This document shows, piece by piece, positions 23,857 to 33,032 of a stretch of DNA of 50,025 bases (its first letter is position 1; each line of letters opens with the position of its first letter). The stretch is from Candidatus Pacearchaeota archaeon UBA92 (GTDB lineage Archaea; Nanobdellota; Nanobdellia; Pacearchaeales; GW2011-AR1): contig DANJ01000026.1 of NCBI GenBank assembly GCA_002497285.1, positions 1 to 50,025 on the forward strand, written 5' to 3'. The notes below the pieces were generated by a model that worked only from the letters and a program-made list of their open reading frames with translations, did not search any database and was not told where the DNA came from. A program made the translations under genes and the position numbers.

Positions 23857-24246
23857 TTAAATATCTTTCCCAGCTCTCTTAAAACTAGCGGCAAGGTCAA
23901 TAATATACTTCCCGTCTTCTAATTTGTAAATCAAAGGGCGTTCTTTTGAGAATAAATTAGCAATATCTAAAATGTACTGGCCAGGTTTCAAAACTTTTAC
24001 GCTTTCAAAATCCATAACAATAGGTGCTTCATCTTCTTCAATTCCAGTAATATCTCTGACGTCCTCTTCAACCTGTTTCTTTTCTTCAGGAGTTAAATCA
24101 ATTTGTATTTCTTTTGTTTCTTGAAGTTTCTTAAGCTTTTCACTACTTATATAAAAAAAGAATCTACTTCCACAACTACACCCTTTCAGAATTTCCTCTG
24201 CTCCATCATCGTAAGTTTTGGAACAATGGACACATTGGTGAGGCAT
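23857..24246 (-). CDS. oapC: Zinc-ribbon protein of the OapC/ArvC family
   Basis: Starts MPHQCVHCSKTYDDGAEEIL with a CxxC pair and a second CSCGSRFFFY pair, forming an N-terminal zinc ribbon (residues 1-35). A charged linker, then a C-terminal domain with VLKPGQYILDIANLF and DGKYIIDLAASFKRA, matches the archaeal Zn-ribbon family found next to OapB and an Era-like GTPase. In Haloferax the equivalent ArvABC set was linked to vesicle formation (from memory). Start at M7 of the frame is chosen because the conserved part begins there. Third gene of the set, 44 bp after oapB. Confidence 0.8.
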   Translation of the reverse strand: MPHQCVHCSKTYDDGAEEILKGCSCGSRFFFYISSEKLKKLQETKEIQIDLTPEEKKQVEEDVRDITGIEEDEAPIVMDFESVKVLKPGQYILDIANLFSKERPLIYKLEDGKYIIDLAASFKRAGKDI

Positions 24247-24290
24247 GAAAAAGAATGGAAACAACCATTAATAAATTTAGTTATACTAGA

Positions 24291-24719
24291 CTAGCCAAGC
24301 ATGATTTCTAACTTCTTTGGGTCCTTCTTTATATCTTTGACAATGGTAGCAGGGCCTATAATAGTTAAGGCATTCGTTCCCCCGGATAATCTATTTGCTA
24401 GTCCTTGCTTCATCTTATCAAAGAAAGGAGCATCCTTAAAATTAGGCTCAATCACTGCAAGTTCAATACCCCTAAAAGATTTAATATGGTCCACCATAGC
24501 CATTGTATCTTCAATCAATCTTATCTCTTCCTCAACTCTTAATCTTCCTTGAATTATTACAATTTTATTTCCAAGGATAAGCTTTAATATTTTTTTTATT
24601 CTTTCAGTTATTCCCAAATCACTTATCTCAGAAAAAGGCAGAACATGCAGACTCAGACCCTTAATCCTATTTGTTTTTCCATTCCTTCTTCCCTTAGACA
24701 ACATTTTTTTATTACTCAT
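24291..24719 (-). CDS. oapB: OapB/ArvB family protein (DUF2073)
   Basis: 142 residues. After a basic N-terminus (SKGRRNGKTNRIKG) the sequence LHVLPFSEISDLGITERIKK, KIVIIQGRLRVEEEIRLIED, FRGIELAVIEP and LTIIGPATIVKDIKK is characteristic of the DUF2073/OapB family. It lies between the Era-like GTPase (9 bp upstream) and the Zn-ribbon protein, the conserved trio order in archaea. Its biochemical role is not established; it is inferred to act with the GTPase. Confidence 0.82.
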   Translation of the reverse strand: MSNKKMLSKGRRNGKTNRIKGLSLHVLPFSEISDLGITERIKKILKLILGNKIVIIQGRLRVEEEIRLIEDTMAMVDHIKSFRGIELAVIEPNFKDAPFFDKMKQGLANRLSGGTNALTIIGPATIVKDIKKDPKKLEIMLG

Positions 24720-24728
24720 TTTTGGTAT

Positions 24729-25367
24729 TTAAACTTTCTTAGATAATCTAAAAAGTGACTCATAAAATTCATTCATATTTTTGTTTTTTTTCGCAGATAT
24801 TCCTACAACTTCATATTCTGGGAAAGCTGATTCAATTCTCTTCAGATTGGCTTTTTTTAAATCAATTTTATTTCCGACTATAAGGACCGGTTTATTTCTT
24901 GCAGCAATATTTCCTACAACAGTTATATTAACTTGAGAATAAGGATTCTCATTCGCATCAAGAACAACAACTATTGCATCCATATCATCAAGCCATTTAA
25001 TGCTCTCAATAATTCCTTGCGTAGCTTCTTTTGCTCTTTTCTTTGCATCTTTTTTCTTCATCTTAAATTTCATAAAATCTTCATAATCAATTTTAGTTGC
25101 AATTCCAGGAGTATCTACAATCTTGAAAGTTAACTTTTTCCCCTTGTGTTCTATCTCGACTTTTTCCTTAATTTGAACCTTTCTTGTTTCATGAGGGATC
25201 TCACTTACTTTGCCCATATCCTCTCCAGTCCAGTCCTTACATATAATATTTGCAAGGCTAGTTTTTCCCGCATTTGGGGGACCATAGAAACCAATTTTTA
25301 TATCATCCTTTTTTCCAAAAAAACTCGCCAAAAATCTTCTTGACAAGTCTTTTAATGCCTTAATCAT
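24729..25367 (-). CDS. oapA: Era-like small GTPase (OapA/ArvA type)
   Basis: 212 residues with a full set of G motifs: G1 GFYGPPNAGKTSL (~26-38), G3 VDTPG, G4 VGNKIDLKK and G5 GISAKK. A charged insertion (MKFKMKKKDAKKRAKEATQG) lies between G3 and the DAIVVVLDANENPYS strand. The N-terminal ~22 residues form an amphipathic basic helix that could touch the membrane. It heads the three-gene set with oapB and oapC. The homologous Haloferax GTPase drives extracellular vesicle formation, as I recall; an equivalent role here is inference. Confidence 0.85.
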   Translation of the reverse strand: MIKALKDLSRRFLASFFGKKDDIKIGFYGPPNAGKTSLANIICKDWTGEDMGKVSEIPHETRKVQIKEKVEIEHKGKKLTFKIVDTPGIATKIDYEDFMKFKMKKKDAKKRAKEATQGIIESIKWLDDMDAIVVVLDANENPYSQVNITVVGNIAARNKPVLIVGNKIDLKKANLKRIESAFPEYEVVGISAKKNKNMNEFYESLFRLSKKV

Positions 25368-25426
25368 CTAACCATTAATAATTAGCTTTTAATAAATCTT
25401 GCGATGATGCAAAATGACTATTAATC

Positions 25427-28069
25427 TCAAATAAAATCTCTCATTCCAGGATTTTTCTGCCTTTTCATTATTTCTTCTTTTACTTTTCTATTCTCTCTTG
25501 ACTTGAATAGTGGAATTTCAAACATACCAGTCCTTTTACCATCTAGTTTTCTTGTGGCATAGGTTACTTGCTCTCCAGTCCACTTACTTTGTTTAAGCTT
25601 AAACCGTATCTGGCTATCATTCATCCCATTCTTCCTAGCATTGTTAACAAAATTAACTAGATTATAGAGCTCATTTTCATTTTTGAAGAGATGGGCTTCA
25701 TAATTTCTCTTATACCATTCCTGCAGAATTATATAAATAACAAAAGTCACAACAAATAAAACCACAATTCCTAAAATAAAAATTATCCAATTAAATTTAT
25801 TTGATTTTGGTTCTCTTATTTGCTGATCGGCAATTCCAAGAACATTTATTGCTGGAGAGATATATATTCCCAAATCCTCTGCTGCAATTCCATCAAGAAT
25901 AGAAAACTCAAAATTTCTTCTACTTCCATCAAGAGGAATATAAGTTCCACCTTCAACAGGAATTTCTCCATAATCACTCTTAAATTCAATCCCTTCAGAA
26001 CTATATCCTATGATAAAGTTTGAATCTACAGAATCCCCAATCGGAATAACATCCGCTTTAAATTTGCTTAATATTACTTCAGGCCCCCCATCATAAAATG
26101 CAGAAATATCTTCAAAATTAATATTTCCATCATAACTATCTGACATCCATCCACCTATTGCTTGCTCCAATTCATTCTGGTCAGAAACTTCAGATCCACT
26201 TATTGATTCTATATAACCGACATCAATATTTTCAAATCCAATAGCCAATGGAAGTTTTCCACTTTTACTCACATTGATAGAATAAGGAATAGAAAGATCA
26301 AGAAGACCAAGCATTACCTGAACATAATCCTCATCAGTTTCAGCATGGTTATAATCATATTCTGAACTATTAAGACCAAACTTTAGTTCATCAACATCTA
26401 CTTTTTGTTCAATCAGTGCCTTAATCCAGTCAGGATATCCCAGAATATCTTTCTTAATATCGCTTATTCTTATCTTATAATCCGCAATAGTTTTTTCTGC
26501 TGATTCTTTAGCATCGCCCACATTTATCTGAAAGCTTCTCGTTCCTGTGAGGTTATCTGAGCTTGTAAGAGTAACTTTCAAATCAAAGCTTCCTTCTTCA
26601 ATATAGGTGTGAGAAACGGAACCTCCAGAAGATACGTCTTCTTTACCGTCGCCAAAGTCCCATTCAGATTTAATTATAGTTTTATTTCCAGGAACTGTCA
26701 CCTTAAATAAACCATTTCTTCCCAAAGCTACAAATTTAGGATTAACATCAAACTCAAAACTCTTGCTCACTTTTATTATATCTTCAAAAACTTTTCTATC
26801 ATCAAGATTAAGTCTGAATTTGTTCTGGGTTGTTCCATAAGGTATTAAAAAATCCGCTTTACCAATATCAAGTTTCAAAGGTTTGGAATTTATGGTTACC
26901 GGATTAACAGAAACGCCGTAAAGTTTGTTATCATTAACAAGCGTGTTTCCATCTTTGTAGCTAAAAACAACTTCGCTAAATGTCAGAGTTTGTCCAGATG
27001 TTCCATAAATTTTAATTGGAACAATACAATAGGGCTGGCATATACCTTGATAGTTATTATAAACATAATCTGAAACATAAGATACAAGGTTCAAATTATA
27101 TAATCTCGAAAATAAGCCATTATCTACTAACATATCCACACTATCAAACTTCATCATTTTTGTATATATCTCATAATCTCTTGTAAAACTCAAGCCCTCA
27201 TTATCACTTCCGCAGATAGGACCATTAGTTTCTGAATTTATTTTATAATCAGGAGTTCCTCCGCTAGTCGTGCCAAGTTTTACACAAGCAAGATAATCCT
27301 TCTGTTCAGGAGTAGTATAGTTGATTACACATTCGAGGTTTTCTACGCCTTGAGCATGTTTGGGCAAAATACACTCACCAAGAAAAACTCCATCAATGTT
27401 AAGGAGATTCATCTTAATCTGAGCGCTTTTTCCATTAGTGCTGTTCTTAATGTTTGCACCAAGCTTATGGGCTGCAGCTCGTGGCAAAGTTACCCTATTA
27501 CAATAAAGACTTGCTGAGATAGTTACTTCCTGATGGCTTGTTTGTTGATCGAAACATGCATAGTTAGGTGAAACACACGAATCATCATTAGTATATTTAT
27601 CACTTATCAAAATGTCTTCATCATTATTTAGTACATCAATAAATAATGGAGAAATACAGGTAGGAGAAAAGTCACTTTGCACTCTAAACTTAAGAGATTC
27701 AATAGAAGTTATATCGCCCCCAGTAACCTTTAACCCTATAATCTTATCTTCATTCAACGTCAATTGTGTAATTTCATTACCTGCCTGATAATTATCTTTA
27801 CAATTTGGAGTGCTACAGTTATAGTCCGCATTACCAATTAGTTCATTTTTATCAAGCAAATCAATAAGGCTTATATTTCCCTGAAGATTGCTCGTAAATT
27901 TACTCTCGGCAGGTTCATTTTCAAAACTAATATTCACCCATCCTGTAATCTTTTCGCCTTCACTATAATCTTGTTTTATCTGATGATTTTTATGATTGAA
28001 GCTGGCAAAAACTCCCACGGCTAGAAAAACTATTATTAGAGAGAAAACTAAAAAATTTAATTTTTTCAT
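25427..28069 (-). CDS. Large cell-surface protein with PKD domain and C-terminal membrane anchor
   Basis: 880 residues. A Sec signal peptide (MKKLNFLVFSLIIVFLAVG), several beta-rich extracellular domains with scattered cysteines, a PKD domain containing KSEWDFGDGKEDVSSGGSVS (~residues 455-530), a coiled stretch, then a membrane helix (FNWIIFILGIVVLFVVTFVI, ~775-800) and a ~70-residue cytoplasmic tail with a helix-turn-helix-like module (NGMNDSQIRFKLKQSKWTGE). That tail resembles the short helical modules common in DPANN membrane proteins. Co-transcribed with the preceding 770-residue surface protein (3-bp gap). Possibly an adhesin or attachment protein; not assignable. Confidence 0.75.
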   Translation of the reverse strand: MKKLNFLVFSLIIVFLAVGVFASFNHKNHQIKQDYSEGEKITGWVNISFENEPAESKFTSNLQGNISLIDLLDKNELIGNADYNCSTPNCKDNYQAGNEITQLTLNEDKIIGLKVTGGDITSIESLKFRVQSDFSPTCISPLFIDVLNNDEDILISDKYTNDDSCVSPNYACFDQQTSHQEVTISASLYCNRVTLPRAAAHKLGANIKNSTNGKSAQIKMNLLNIDGVFLGECILPKHAQGVENLECVINYTTPEQKDYLACVKLGTTSGGTPDYKINSETNGPICGSDNEGLSFTRDYEIYTKMMKFDSVDMLVDNGLFSRLYNLNLVSYVSDYVYNNYQGICQPYCIVPIKIYGTSGQTLTFSEVVFSYKDGNTLVNDNKLYGVSVNPVTINSKPLKLDIGKADFLIPYGTTQNKFRLNLDDRKVFEDIIKVSKSFEFDVNPKFVALGRNGLFKVTVPGNKTIIKSEWDFGDGKEDVSSGGSVSHTYIEEGSFDLKVTLTSSDNLTGTRSFQINVGDAKESAEKTIADYKIRISDIKKDILGYPDWIKALIEQKVDVDELKFGLNSSEYDYNHAETDEDYVQVMLGLLDLSIPYSINVSKSGKLPLAIGFENIDVGYIESISGSEVSDQNELEQAIGGWMSDSYDGNINFEDISAFYDGGPEVILSKFKADVIPIGDSVDSNFIIGYSSEGIEFKSDYGEIPVEGGTYIPLDGSRRNFEFSILDGIAAEDLGIYISPAINVLGIADQQIREPKSNKFNWIIFILGIVVLFVVTFVIYIILQEWYKRNYEAHLFKNENELYNLVNFVNNARKNGMNDSQIRFKLKQSKWTGEQVTYATRKLDGKRTGMFEIPLFKSRENRKVKEEIMKRQKNPGMRDFI

Positions 28070-28072
28070 AAC

Positions 28073-30385
28073 CTACTTTTTCCTGTTATCCTTTCTCCCA
28101 GGCAGTTTAACATTTTTTAGAATAAGGTAAATCAGAATGATTAATATCAATGTTCCTATGAACTGCTCTTTCCCAAAGAAAGGTAATTCTATCGTTGGTC
28201 TTCCACAAGGAACTATCTTGGTCCCTGCATCTGCATTACATTGAGCTTCACCAATTCCCTGATTACAGTTTCCAGGATTATATTTAGTTTTAATGGTCAA
28301 TTCCATGAAGCCATTATTACATTCTCCCTCATCATAAGTATAAAGACATTGATATTCAGTACAAGGGTCTATTTTTCCGTAGCCTCCAGACCTATAAGAA
28401 ACATTCAATCCACAATTAGGGAATCCTTCATCGGGATTACTATCCCATCCACAAGCGCATTGCACAATCCTTCCCATTTCATCTCTCCCGCCACAATTTT
28501 TTTCTTCCCATAGGGGATCATTAGGTTCAGGGGGTCTTCCCATACCAGTCGCATCATTCTTACATGCAGTTTCATCAGTATAATCTGAACAGCTGTCTAT
28601 AACAGAACCAACGCATCCATTTTCACTACAAGCCATACCCGAAGGACAGCAATCATCTCCACTTCCTATAAGTCTATCTTTTCCAGCACAAGCACTCGGA
28701 TCATCAAGAGTTGAATAAGTCTGATTAACAAACCCATTCTCATCAAGTTCAACCCAAGTTAGACCTCCATCAATGCACTGTCTCGGATCAAGAAGAGTAA
28801 ATTCTCTTTGAGTAGGATTTTGAATATTAAGATTCTCGTCTTTCAACAACAAGTCTATTTTTTTATCATTAAACCTATCAGACGCTATCCCAAAGACAGT
28901 TCTTCCCGTAGCTGCGTCCAGTTCAGAAAATGAATTATCAAGACGCCCATCTCTGAATCTCCATGTGAAATTACTATCGCTGAACCCAATATTAAGTGGA
29001 AGTGTAAGAGCAATAGGTTCACAACCATTAGGGGCATTCTTTGTTTTATCAGGACAAAATCCTGCTTTACAAGTTATCTCATAATCACATTGCCCAGGTC
29101 CTCGATATATACTATCTATAACATAACTATCACTCGCATTGTATCTGAAATTTAAACCCTCATTAACTATCACTTGATGATGTAATGGGTCGTTGATATA
29201 AGCAAGCATTCCAGGGCTGGCAATTACCAAGATTGATATTTGGTCTTCGTCCCAAAGACCTTCATCATCAGTTACTTTAAGGGTTATTGTTCTCTGTCCT
29301 GCATTTGTAAAAATATGATTAAAACTTTCTTCATTCGATTCAAATTCAAACACACCATCTTTGTAAACTGTCCAAAGGAAACCAACAATTGCACCACTAT
29401 CGTCAAAACTGCTGTGATTAAATTCAATATTAGTATTGTTAAAATAAATTCCCCTATGTTCTGGACTCGTTATATTTGAGTGAGGAGGTTCATTTTGTCC
29501 CTCATTACAATCAACACTAAGTAATCCGCTTGATATTTTTTCTTGTGAGCCCAAGATATTTGCTTCAAAGTAAAATTCTAAGCCATTGTTACAATCAAGA
29601 AAATAATCATCAAGTCCCTGTCTATCAATTAATTCTTGAGTTATGTCAAAATCAAATTTAGCAACTCCTCCACTAACAGTTGTAGATACGGGATTGTCAA
29701 ACAAAGCTTCATCTCCAAAATCGAATTCACCATTTTCATCATCGTCATCCCACGCATAAAACTCAATAGTTTCTCCATCTTGTGCAGTTGTAGCAGCATA
29801 CATTCTCACGGTTTTTCCCACATTCGTTTCAGTTATTTTACGCCCAGCAGTATTCTGCCATTCTACATTGTCTATTGCTCCATTACTCCCCCCACTTGCG
29901 CTAGGAGAAGTACAACAAATCTTAAGCCCCGAAGTAAAACTATTTGCACCCCTTGTTTCTATATGACCATTAGTACTTGAAGAGATAGTTGCAACTTCAA
30001 AATAATCTCCTGAGCAAGCAGGTCCTTGGGCAACACAATTCAAATCACCATAACAAATAGGGACATTATAATTTCCTAATCCAGATTTTTCAGCATGTGC
30101 ATTCGTATCTCCAGACAGAACTAAGACTTCATTATTTCCATCACACACATGGGGATTTCCTCCAGAATATGGGGGGCTAAAAATTTTATCATAACAAATC
30201 TCTTCTTCATAATTTCCAGCTCCATTCCAAACTTCTCCATGTGCATTTGTGTTAGAAGTGCTAGAAGAAATTTTAAAAATTAATTGATCAGAACTTGAAC
30301 AAACCGTTCGTGCACTAACTTCATACATCAAACTAACACTTAAAACAGTCAGAAATATAGCAAACAACATCAACCCCTTCTTCAT
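28073..30385 (-). CDS. Large Cys-rich cell-surface protein with N-terminal repeats and PKD domain
   Basis: 770 residues. After a signal peptide (MKKGLMLFAIFLTVLSV) come three imperfect ~40-residue repeats sharing TNAH(G/A)E...NY...IC (around residues 35-150), a beta domain, a PKD-like domain (DSGAIVGFLWTVYKDG, HIFTNAGQRTITLKVTDDEG; ~300-390), two Cys-rich regions, and a C-terminal membrane helix (FIGTLILIILIYLIL) with a basic tail KNVKLPGRKDNRKK. The many cysteines suggest disulfide-stabilised extracellular domains. A CTTTATAAAG box lies ~25 nt before the start, so this gene leads a two-gene surface operon. Confidence 0.75.
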   Translation of the reverse strand: MKKGLMLFAIFLTVLSVSLMYEVSARTVCSSSDQLIFKISSSTSNTNAHGEVWNGAGNYEEEICYDKIFSPPYSGGNPHVCDGNNEVLVLSGDTNAHAEKSGLGNYNVPICYGDLNCVAQGPACSGDYFEVATISSSTNGHIETRGANSFTSGLKICCTSPSASGGSNGAIDNVEWQNTAGRKITETNVGKTVRMYAATTAQDGETIEFYAWDDDDENGEFDFGDEALFDNPVSTTVSGGVAKFDFDITQELIDRQGLDDYFLDCNNGLEFYFEANILGSQEKISSGLLSVDCNEGQNEPPHSNITSPEHRGIYFNNTNIEFNHSSFDDSGAIVGFLWTVYKDGVFEFESNEESFNHIFTNAGQRTITLKVTDDEGLWDEDQISILVIASPGMLAYINDPLHHQVIVNEGLNFRYNASDSYVIDSIYRGPGQCDYEITCKAGFCPDKTKNAPNGCEPIALTLPLNIGFSDSNFTWRFRDGRLDNSFSELDAATGRTVFGIASDRFNDKKIDLLLKDENLNIQNPTQREFTLLDPRQCIDGGLTWVELDENGFVNQTYSTLDDPSACAGKDRLIGSGDDCCPSGMACSENGCVGSVIDSCSDYTDETACKNDATGMGRPPEPNDPLWEEKNCGGRDEMGRIVQCACGWDSNPDEGFPNCGLNVSYRSGGYGKIDPCTEYQCLYTYDEGECNNGFMELTIKTKYNPGNCNQGIGEAQCNADAGTKIVPCGRPTIELPFFGKEQFIGTLILIILIYLILKNVKLPGRKDNRKK

Positions 30386-30419
30386 CCATCTAGCAATAAA
30401 TAGAACTTTATAAAGATTA

Positions 30420-31835
30420 TTAACCCTTAATAACCGCGAGAGGTTTCAATCTTGCAACCTTCTTTCCTATCCCAAGCTCGTCGCTCACCCTAACAACTTC
30501 ATTAACGTCCTTATATGCTTCTCTAGCTTCTTCAACAATTCCCTTAACGCTTCCGGATTCTATGTAAACATCATGTTTTTCCAAATCACTTTTTACATGT
30601 TCCTTTGTTAATTCATCCATTGCCCTTTTTCTACTCATTGCTCTTCCAGCCCCATGTGCAGTTGAACCCCATGACAACTCCTCCGCTTTTTTAGTTCCAG
30701 AAAGAACATACGAATAAGAGCCCATACTTCCTGGAATTAAAACTGGACACCCAGTCTTCCTATATTTGATAGGAATTTCCTTTCTTCCAGACCCCAAACT
30801 TCTAGCAGCTCCCTTTCGGTGCACGCACAATTCTACTTGTTTTCCATTAACTTTGTACTTTTCAAATTTAGCAATATTATGTGCAAGGTCATAAACAATA
30901 TTCAACTTACTCTTAGGAAAATGCTTCCCAAATACTTCTCTGAGTTTAAAGGTCATGAATTGTCTATTTGCAAAAGCAAAGTTAGCAGCTGCTCTCATCG
31001 CCCCAAGATAATCCTTACCTAGTTCAGAATTTAAAGGAGCAGCAGCCAATTCTCTGTCAGGTAAATGCTTAAACCCATATTTTTCTTCCATTTTTTTAAT
31101 ATAATCAGAAGCAACCTGGTGTCCTAAACCTCTGCTTCCAGAATGAAGCATTATTACTATCTGATTCTCTTTCAGTCCAAATACTTTAGCAGTCTTTTTA
31201 TCAAAAATTTCTTCTACTTCCTGTACTTCAAGAAAATGATTTCCAGCCCCCAGTGTTCCAAGCTGATTTCTTCCTCTTCCCAGTGCCTTTCCAGAAATCT
31301 TTGAAGCATCCGCACCCAAAATACAGCCATTATCTTCAATTCTTTCTAAGTCCTCTTTCAAAGCATATTTGCCTATTAATTTTTTAACTCCCTGTTCAAG
31401 AATTTCCTTTAATTCTTTCTCACTAAAACTAAATTCCCCCTTTATTCCTACTCCAGAAGGTATATTTCTCATAATATCATTGGTGACTTCCTTTCTCTTT
31501 TTCATAAATTCATCTTTGCTCAGATTAGTTGCTATTAATCTAACGCCACAATTAATATCGTAGCCAATCTGTCCAGGTGAAACAATTCCTTTTTTTGAGT
31601 CATATGCAGATACTCCCCCTATGCACGCACCATATCCCTGATGAGCATCCTGAAGCACAACTACATGTCCAACTACTCCAGGCATCATAGCCATATTTTC
31701 AGCCTGTTCAAGTGTCTTATCTTTCTTAATATTATCAATAAGCTTTTCAGAGGCAAATATCATTACAGGAACTTGCATTTTCCCCTTTTTTTCTATCTTC
31801 CAAATATATTTTTCTATCCTTTCAACTTTAACCAT
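30420..31835 (-). CDS. rtcB: RNA-splicing ligase RtcB
   Basis: Joins RNA 2',3'-cyclic phosphate and 5'-OH ends in tRNA splicing, using GTP and Mn. Motifs in order: HQGYGACIGGVSAYD, YDINCGVRL (Mn-binding Cys), LGAGNHFLEVQEV, MLHSGSRGLGHQV, VHRKGAARSLG and the guanylated histidine region STAHGAGRAMSRKRA. Length 471 is normal and no intein is present. Archease, its activator, is encoded 1.2 kb away at 33033. The start follows a GGGAGGG run ~10 nt upstream, and a TTATAAAAAA box ~30 nt before that. Confidence 0.96.
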   Translation of the reverse strand: MVKVERIEKYIWKIEKKGKMQVPVMIFASEKLIDNIKKDKTLEQAENMAMMPGVVGHVVVLQDAHQGYGACIGGVSAYDSKKGIVSPGQIGYDINCGVRLIATNLSKDEFMKKRKEVTNDIMRNIPSGVGIKGEFSFSEKELKEILEQGVKKLIGKYALKEDLERIEDNGCILGADASKISGKALGRGRNQLGTLGAGNHFLEVQEVEEIFDKKTAKVFGLKENQIVIMLHSGSRGLGHQVASDYIKKMEEKYGFKHLPDRELAAAPLNSELGKDYLGAMRAAANFAFANRQFMTFKLREVFGKHFPKSKLNIVYDLAHNIAKFEKYKVNGKQVELCVHRKGAARSLGSGRKEIPIKYRKTGCPVLIPGSMGSYSYVLSGTKKAEELSWGSTAHGAGRAMSRKRAMDELTKEHVKSDLEKHDVYIESGSVKGIVEEAREAYKDVNEVVRVSDELGIGKKVARLKPLAVIKG

Positions 31836-32191
31836 TCTTTCTTATAATCCCTCCCTATTAGATTGTTTTTTATAAGCTTTAAAACTTCTGCTTTCTTGTT
31901 TATGTTAAGTTCAAAATAGATTGTGCCAATCCCATTTATCCTTTTTCTAATTATAGACTATATATCAAACAATTTCTCAAGAGTTTTACTTAAATACTAA
32001 GAACAACTTACTATAAATAGCTTATGTTTATCTGGCACTTTCATTTTTCCTTCTTTAGGAATTTCCCAAACGTTCTCGGATTTTCTCTTTATCATTCCAT
32101 AACCTATCCAAAAGGCTTTTTATATTTTCTAATTTGGTGATTTATCAGATTATACGCAAAACTATTTAAGCACTTCAAATTATACACCATA
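31836..32191. other. Intergenic region between rtcB and nuclease gene
   Basis: A 356-bp AT-rich divergent region. It holds the rtcB promoter, the 32-residue RtcB-like fragment (31997-32095) with its own TATA-like ATATAAAAA upstream, and the plus-strand box TATTTAAG about 22 nt before the ATG at 32192. No RNA gene or repeat array is visible. Confidence 0.5.
31997..32095 (-). pseudogene. Short ORF resembling the RtcB N-terminus
   Basis: MIKRKSENVWEIPKEGKMKV continues to a stop after 32 residues. The WEIPKEGKMKVP part aligns by eye with the start of the adjacent RtcB (IWKIEKKGKMQVP), and after the stop the same frame reads YLSKTLEKLF, similar in place to KDKTLEQ of RtcB. It is therefore probably the decayed start of a duplicated rtcB, lying ~160 bp upstream of the intact gene on the same strand. 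A short functional peptide cannot be excluded, since a TATA-like box precedes it. Confidence 0.35.
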
Positions 32192-33022
32192 ATGAACGAA
32201 AAAGAGGGAGGGACTAGTAGTAAGAAGATTTCATTCAATCTTTCTCCAAGCAGTCTGAATGTTTTCATGAAAAACCCTTTACTTTTTTATCTTCAATATA
32301 TAGCAAAAGTTCCAGATGATACAAAAGTTCCTGTTTGCTATGGATTATCCGGAAATATAGTTCATGATTGCTTAGAAAAATACGCAAGTGGAGAATTAGA
32401 TAAAGATGAGGTCTACTCTTTATTTGCGGAGAAATGGGAAGAATGTAATTTAGAAATCCACAGAGATATCAAAGGAGGCGTCTTAGATAAAGAAGAATAT
32501 CTAATGGCTTTACTTAAAGGAATGAGTATTGTAGAAGAACACGAAGAACATATCTGTGAAGAAACTATAAATTTCCCATTTGTTGAGAATGAAATAATGA
32601 AAATAGGGATAAAGGGAATAGTTGACTTGCAAGCAAGGAAAAAATACGGAGGAGAAAAGGTAATTGTAGATTACAAAACAAGCAATAGCGTCAATCAAAG
32701 CAAAGACTTTGAAAGGCAAGCATTATTCTATAATTATTTAATTCACAAAAAGAAGAACTTTCTTCCAGAAAAAACTTCATTCCATTATCTTAAACTCGGT
32801 GTTGAGAAAGTCTATTCTTTTTCCAAAGAAGATTTATCTAATTTCGAAGAAGAATTGAAAAGGGTTGCCAATGAAATTCTTTCTTACGGTAAAGATATAG
32901 GAAAATACCCCATTGGAGATATAAATGATTTGTTTAATAGTAAAAAACAAGCGTGCCTAAGGGAAGTTTCCAGAAGAAATTTTTTCCAAAATCCTGAAAA
33001 TTTTTCTCAGATGGCTTTTTGA
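32192..33022 (+). CDS. PD-(D/E)XK-family nuclease (RecB/Cas4-like)
   Basis: 276 residues. The N-terminal SLNVFMKNPLLFYLQYI is the Q/Y-type start of RecB-like nucleases, GNIVHDCLEKY carries the first His, and the catalytic core is GIKGIVDLQARKK (Asp) followed by EKVIVDYKTSNSV (Asp-Tyr-Lys) and a FERQALFYNYLI helix (Q motif). Only one cysteine remains near the C-terminus (KKQACLREV), so the iron-sulfur cluster of Cas4/AddB types is probably missing. There are no cas genes or CRISPR repeats nearby. Role in DNA repair or defence is undetermined. Leaderless promoter TATTTAAG. Confidence 0.85.
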   Translation: MNEKEGGTSSKKISFNLSPSSLNVFMKNPLLFYLQYIAKVPDDTKVPVCYGLSGNIVHDCLEKYASGELDKDEVYSLFAEKWEECNLEIHRDIKGGVLDKEEYLMALLKGMSIVEEHEEHICEETINFPFVENEIMKIGIKGIVDLQARKKYGGEKVIVDYKTSNSVNQSKDFERQALFYNYLIHKKKNFLPEKTSFHYLKLGVEKVYSFSKEDLSNFEEELKRVANEILSYGKDIGKYPIGDINDLFNSKKQACLREVSRRNFFQNPENFSQMAF

Positions 33023-33032
33023 GTTTAATATC

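Noticed and set aside
30420..31835. Intein in rtcB
   Set aside because: RtcB often carries inteins in archaea, but here all motifs are contiguous over 471 residues.
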